Below, one piece after another: positions 59,909 to 64,000 of a stretch of 64,000 nucleotides of DNA. Made by a program: the position numbers and the translations under genes. Origin of the DNA: Erythroxylum novogranatense (Eukaryota > Streptophyta > Magnoliopsida > Malpighiales > Erythroxylaceae); NCBI GenBank assembly GCA_029891385.1, contig JAIWQS010000093.1:310001-374000 (forward strand). Reading direction: 5' to 3'. Position 1 is the first letter of the stretch. The number at the start of each line of letters is the position of its first letter. Under the pieces are notes generated by a model, which saw nothing but the letters and a program-made list of their open reading frames with translations, did no database searches and was not told where the DNA came from.

Positions 59909-61815
59909 TGTAAGTGATAAGTCGACTTGTACCATGTGTAAGTCGACTTACATGTTCGAAATAGATAAGTCGACTTGTTCATTGGATAAGTCGACTTGTT
60001 CAAATCGATCTTGTTTATTTGTGCCCTAAAGGCAATCCCTTTAGCGCGTTTTATTCAAAGTCGTGTGCAGACTTTATGGATAAATAAAGAAAAGGCATTA
60101 TTCATTAATTTGATATTCATAAACATTGTTTATGAATTGATTGAATCTTTAATCGAATTAATGAAGTCCATGATATATGACATAGCATGAAGGAAATTAT
60201 AATGTGTTCATACTCACGAGATTCCTATCATGTGCAATTATGTCGATATCTAAATTCTCCTAGTCATAGGATTAATGAGGCTGGACATCATTAATCCGGA
60301 TAGACTAACACATGTCATATTCCTTGATTGGATCAAGCGGTGGATCTCGAAGCTGTAAATATGAGATATTTAGAATTGACATGTGGATGCTTACTAGCGG
60401 TAGTAAGTTCATTGGATGACTGCCATGAGATCATCACATGGATATCTTATCTAAGTGTCGGTGATAATCTCATCATGCAATGGTGCAAGTATCCTTAGAC
60501 TTGAGGTACTCGAGGATATCTTGAATCTTGATCACGTGCTGACTCCATTCCTTGTTGCCTTCGGAGGTAACTCATAGGGTGGTGCTTGGTGCGACTTGAG
60601 GTATTGAAGATAATTGAGTAGCCAATAAAGGATTCACCACTTACGGATTAGCGGAAGAGATACCCGTAGCCTCTTGTCGGGATCATTACTAAAGGTGGCG
60701 GCATGTATGTCATGAAGAGTGTCTTCATTGACATATAAAGTAATGAGTCCGGGGCGAAGCGATATCACTTGGGCTAGACTCGGTCTAGTGAGAGTTGACA
60801 CTTTGACCATACTCATAACCAAGTGGGGTATAGGATGGTGAAAGGACGAATTGCACGGTAATTGTACATGGAAGGGTTCGTGATCGGTTCGTGATGAATA
60901 CATCAAACCGATTACTTTCCGGTCAATTGGGGTCATGATGTGTTGCTAGATACGCTCATGACTTGCTCAGATTAATTGTTAATCTAAGTGGCCAACATAG
61001 CAAGAGCCTAAAGGGTCACACGCATAAGAGTGTTTGAGAAAGCGTAAAATAGTAATTGGACGAGTTCCAATTATGGAAGCAAATGGATTAAATGGATCCC
61101 GATGGGATTGGGATATGTCCCGATGAGATCGCGACATCAATATTGCTAAGAAAGGTTTAGAATTTGTTTTTCGGGGGGGCATGATGAGTGGGACCGACCC
61201 AGTTTGGTTGGACCTCTTAGTAATTATATATATGTTAATTAATTAAGTAATTAATTAATTAATATTATATATATATTGACATGTGCGTGGATGGAGGGAT
61301 GAGAGGATAAAGCTTTATCCTTTAACTTTATATATATATATATATATAAAGTGTCTAAGCGTGGACTCTCCTCACCATTAGTTTTCTACATGTCTTTTAA
61401 AGAGTTAAAAGACATAGAAAGAGAAGATGAGCGTGGATGGCGATGGTTTTGCTAAGGTGAAGAAGAAGAAAACTTAATTGTTAAGTTAGCTTTGAAGGTG
61501 ATTTTCAAGTCTTCTCCTTAAGCAACCATCGAATTCTCTTCTTCTCCAAGCATGGTTCAACGTTTCCTTCAGCTCTCTAGGACAGAGGTAGGCTCTAGCA
61601 GGCTTTAATCTGTTCTAGCTATTCCCGGGTCAAAGGGGTTTGATTCGGTTAGATTTCCTGATCTCTGCGTGGATCACCTTTAGAGATAGTCTCTTTTGGC
61701 TATTTAGGTTGATGTCTTCACACGGATACTGGATCACAGGATTGGGAAAGTCCTGGGAACAAAATTTTTGTTTTCCGCTGCGGTACATGTGATGTACCTC
61801 CGGGATTTTCCTACA
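59909..61815 (+). repeat. Copia-2 5' LTR, plus strand
   Basis: 1907 bp. It starts TGTAAGTGATAAGTCG and ends GATTTTCCTACA, inverse copy of the Copia-1 LTR at 29159-31084. Preceding bases GTATG (59904-59908) are the expected target duplication; the partner is outside the window. Palindromes AAGTCGACTT lie at 59919, 59940, 59967 and 59988. Confidence 0.93.
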
Positions 61816-61816
61816 G

Positions 61817-61828
61817 TGGTATCGAGAG
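61817..61828 (+). promoter_or_regulatory. Copia-2 primer-binding site
   Basis: TGGTATCGAGAG follows the LTR end by one base. It matches the initiator tRNA-Met site TGGTATCAGAGC except for the CAG/CG difference seen elsewhere in the window. Confidence 0.8.
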
Positions 61829-62935
61829 TCTGGTATCCCGTATGAAGCTATAACCTAAGCGAGATCAGAAACCTAATGGAATTTTCTGTTGATGCATGCT
61901 ATCTGTTCAGATTTCGAATTTATATTGTGATATGCTTTTCGAAATTTTTCTGCCCATAATTTTTCATAACATGTTAGAGAATATGTCTATGAAATTTGAG
62001 AATTTATCGATTTGATTTGATATAGTTTTGCTAATTAATTCCCTAAGGTTACAGATGGTGTTTTGTGAAACGATTCTGGAACAAGCATGAGTATAAAATC
62101 GAGAATAAATTCTAGAAAAATGGTTTTTCGGATTTTCCTTCACCTACATGTCTCTAAGATGTTGGTGAATGTCTGTGAGCATGGAAATTGGATTTCAAGG
62201 TGATTGGAGATTTATTCACGAATTTATTCTATGCTGTTGGGAATTGCTGTGCTGATGAACACAGATTTTGAATCGGTTTTGTTATTTAGGTTGACTGAGT
62301 TTTTGATGGCCTAAAATCCTGAAACAATTCATGTAGCATTTTCTGAACATGTACTAACCTATGCAAGTTTCTCAGAATTTATTGAAATTGTTTCATTGAT
62401 CATTTCGAGCAATGTACAGAACTGGACAGTTTTGTGAAAATTGTTGGGACTGTTTTGCTTGGCTTGATTAAGTGTGCTTTTTCAGTTCCAATGCCTTGCA
62501 CCATTTTTAATGTGATTAAAAATGTGTTATCTTGATGTAGTATGATTGCCAAACTGAATTGCTTGAAGTTGCTTTTCCAAGAATTTTTGAATGCCGAATT
62601 GATCACATTAGCGTCTCGGTAGTATCTTGCATTATCTTGTTTGTTTTGACCATCATATTTTTTATGGCATGTGCTTAAGTAAATTTGATAATGTATGTGC
62701 TAGCTTGAGATGCTTAGGATGATAATTAGGGTGTTCCTAAATTATTTGGAAATTAATGAGTTTTGACTCATTTCAAGTTTTTCATAGAGTTTGACTATTT
62801 AAAGCATTCATGACTCGATGAAGTGTTCATTGAGGCATCAATTCTGAATATTACCTAGGTATGATGGTATTGAGAATTGGAATTGTACTGATTGAGGAAT
62901 TAGCCGATTAGAGATTTTAGCAAAATTCCCTGAAT

Positions 62936-63160
62936 AAGTCGACTTGTATATGGTATAAGTCGACTTGTTCAAGATTTTTGGATAAGTCGACTTGTGGATA
63001 GAATAAGTCGACTTGTTCAAGATCTCAGTATAAGTCGACTTGTAGTACCTTGTAAGTCGACTTGTTCATGGGCAGATGACATAAGTCGACTTGTGTCATA
63101 CAAGTCGACTTGTGTGTGGGCAGAAGCATAAATCGACTTGCATTTGATGAAAGTCGACTT
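62936..63160. repeat. Ten-copy AAGTCGACTT palindrome array, leader of Copia-2
   Basis: Copies start at 62936, 62957, 62984, 63005, 63032, 63054, 63083, 63102, 63130 and 63151. All are perfect except 63130 (AAATCGACTT). Steps are 21, 27, 21, 27, 22, 29, 19, 28 and 21. Many are flanked as ATAAGTCGACTTGT. Confidence 0.94.
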
Positions 63161-63358
63161 GTGGCATGCATAGGTGGGATGATGGATGATTTTAGGTATT
63201 GATTCAATGTGATTGATGAAACCTAAATCATTCCAAATAGTCCTAGCGACTATGATCCTTCAGCTTGGAGTCGAGAATTCGAAATCCCTCTTCGGAATAT
63301 GAAAACTAACGCCTTCCATTAATATTGTAAGAACCAGAGTTCTTATAGGGTTGGGTTG

Positions 63359-63745
63359 TTGAGCTAACCTCGAAGCTCACTCTATCTGAATATGTTGAAC
63401 CATGAAAATAAGATTTTGGATTAATGGGTCGGTTTTCCTAGAAGCGTTGATTTGTTAAGCTAACCTCAAGGTCAGCGTGGATGAGGCGAAATTGGGTAGC
63501 ATACATCAGATGTATGCGCATCAAAGAGTTGATACCCAATGTAAGTGCATGCATCAACAAGTTGATAGCACTGATCGATAGTTGTATCTTAGATGTAATT
63601 GGTATATCTGATACCTCCCGAGACATAAGGTGGCTTGTTGAGCTAACCTCAAGGTCATTCTTAATGTCGGTTATCGATGATACAATTGGTATGACCGATA
63701 CCTACCGATTGACCTAAGTTGTGGCTTGTTGGGTAAACCCGAGGT
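63359..63745 (+). ncRNA. Run of short stem-loops in the Copia-2 leader
   Basis: Four hairpin units TTGAGCTAACCTCGA (63359), a TTAAGCTAACCTCAA variant (63454), TTGAGCTAACCTCAA (63638) and TTGGGTAAACCCGA (63729) alternate with GCATACATCAGATGTATGC (63498), ATCAACAAGTTGAT (63552) and GGTATATCTGATACC (63601). The order matches Copia-1. Confidence 0.6.
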
Positions 63746-64000
63746 CACTCTTAGCAATGTCGGATATCGACCCACTAGGACATTATGTCACTTTGTTTCT
63801 CTGGATTCGTAAAGAGGGTTATGGATTCTAGGAAACTAGTGGGAGCCATATGCATGTCATGCAAGTCCTTATGATCATGCGGGCATTTCTATTCTATCAT
63901 TCCTTCTCTCTATCGCTAGGTTGATTGAAGAAGTTTCTCGGTGTGAATTTTCGCTCTCATTACGGACGAATTTTCTTGATTGGTGAGGAATCGAGAATTG

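Larger units (their letters stand above)
61829..64000 (+). mobile_element. Copia-2 leader, ~2.1 kb, reaching the start of gag
   Basis: Non-coding leader collinear with Copia-1 (34791-36480) plus ~450 bp that Copia-1 has lost (61829-62270). It holds the palindrome array at 62936-63160 and the stem-loop run at 63359-63745. Close to the window end, NFLDW is readable near 63968-63985, the usual start of gag, so coding begins at the edge. Gag and pol lie outside. Confidence 0.85.

Overview
The window reads as AT-rich nuclear DNA from a flowering plant, probably a eudicot, and consists almost entirely of nested retrotransposons. Supporting this are Ty1/copia and Ty3/gypsy pol fragments, initiator-Met tRNA primer-binding sites, a Sirevirus with a third ORF, a LINE ORF1 relic and a tRNA-derived SINE. 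I found no host protein gene, rRNA or tRNA gene, or CRISPR array. Almost every pol gene is broken.

Layout. 1-2754: truncated minus-strand LTR of family A. 2755-3910 and 7937-8905: two pieces of a minus-strand LTR of family C, split by a complete plus-strand solo LTR (3911-7936) with a TCGAA target duplication. 8906-10482: minus-strand non-autonomous element of family B with a 629-bp internal region. 10492-10745: foldback element. 11205-11420: SINE in otherwise unannotated AT-rich sequence. 13318-13606: AT/CA microsatellite. 13640-14525 and 23464-23900: LINE ORF1 relic, split by a complete minus-strand Sirevirus (14526-23458; duplication AAGAT). 24660-26870: probable remains of another gypsy LTR element.

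27246-55900 holds a minus-strand gypsy chromovirus, probably Tekay/Del-like. Its pol is split at the RNase H/integrase junction by a minus-strand copia element (Copia-1, 29159-54494; duplication GATGA). The 5' part of Copia-1 was itself invaded by a family-A array, LTR-int-LTR-int-LTR, at 36481-52770. A plus-strand family-B LTR (55901-59908) cuts the upstream part of the chromovirus pol. A second copy of the copia family, in plus orientation (Copia-2, from 59909 to the window end), cuts that LTR in turn.

How the parts relate. The chromovirus and families A and B share a nearly identical end-of-pol/polypurine-tract block and tRNA-Met priming. A and B therefore look like non-autonomous derivatives that depend on a chromovirus for their enzymes. 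They combine LTRs of about 4.3-5.4 kb with internal regions of about 0.61-0.63 kb and no gag or pol. Family A also carries a repeated hairpin/primer-site module.

The most unusual signal is in the copia family. A 10-bp palindrome, AAGTCGACTT, occurs four times at the LTR edge and ten more times in the leader, at alternating steps of about 21 and 27 bp. A run of short stem-loops follows just upstream of gag. Many copy-to-copy differences have the form CTG or CAG in one copy and CG in another. That suggests base-calling error at methylated CHG sites, so some frameshifts reported here may be technical.
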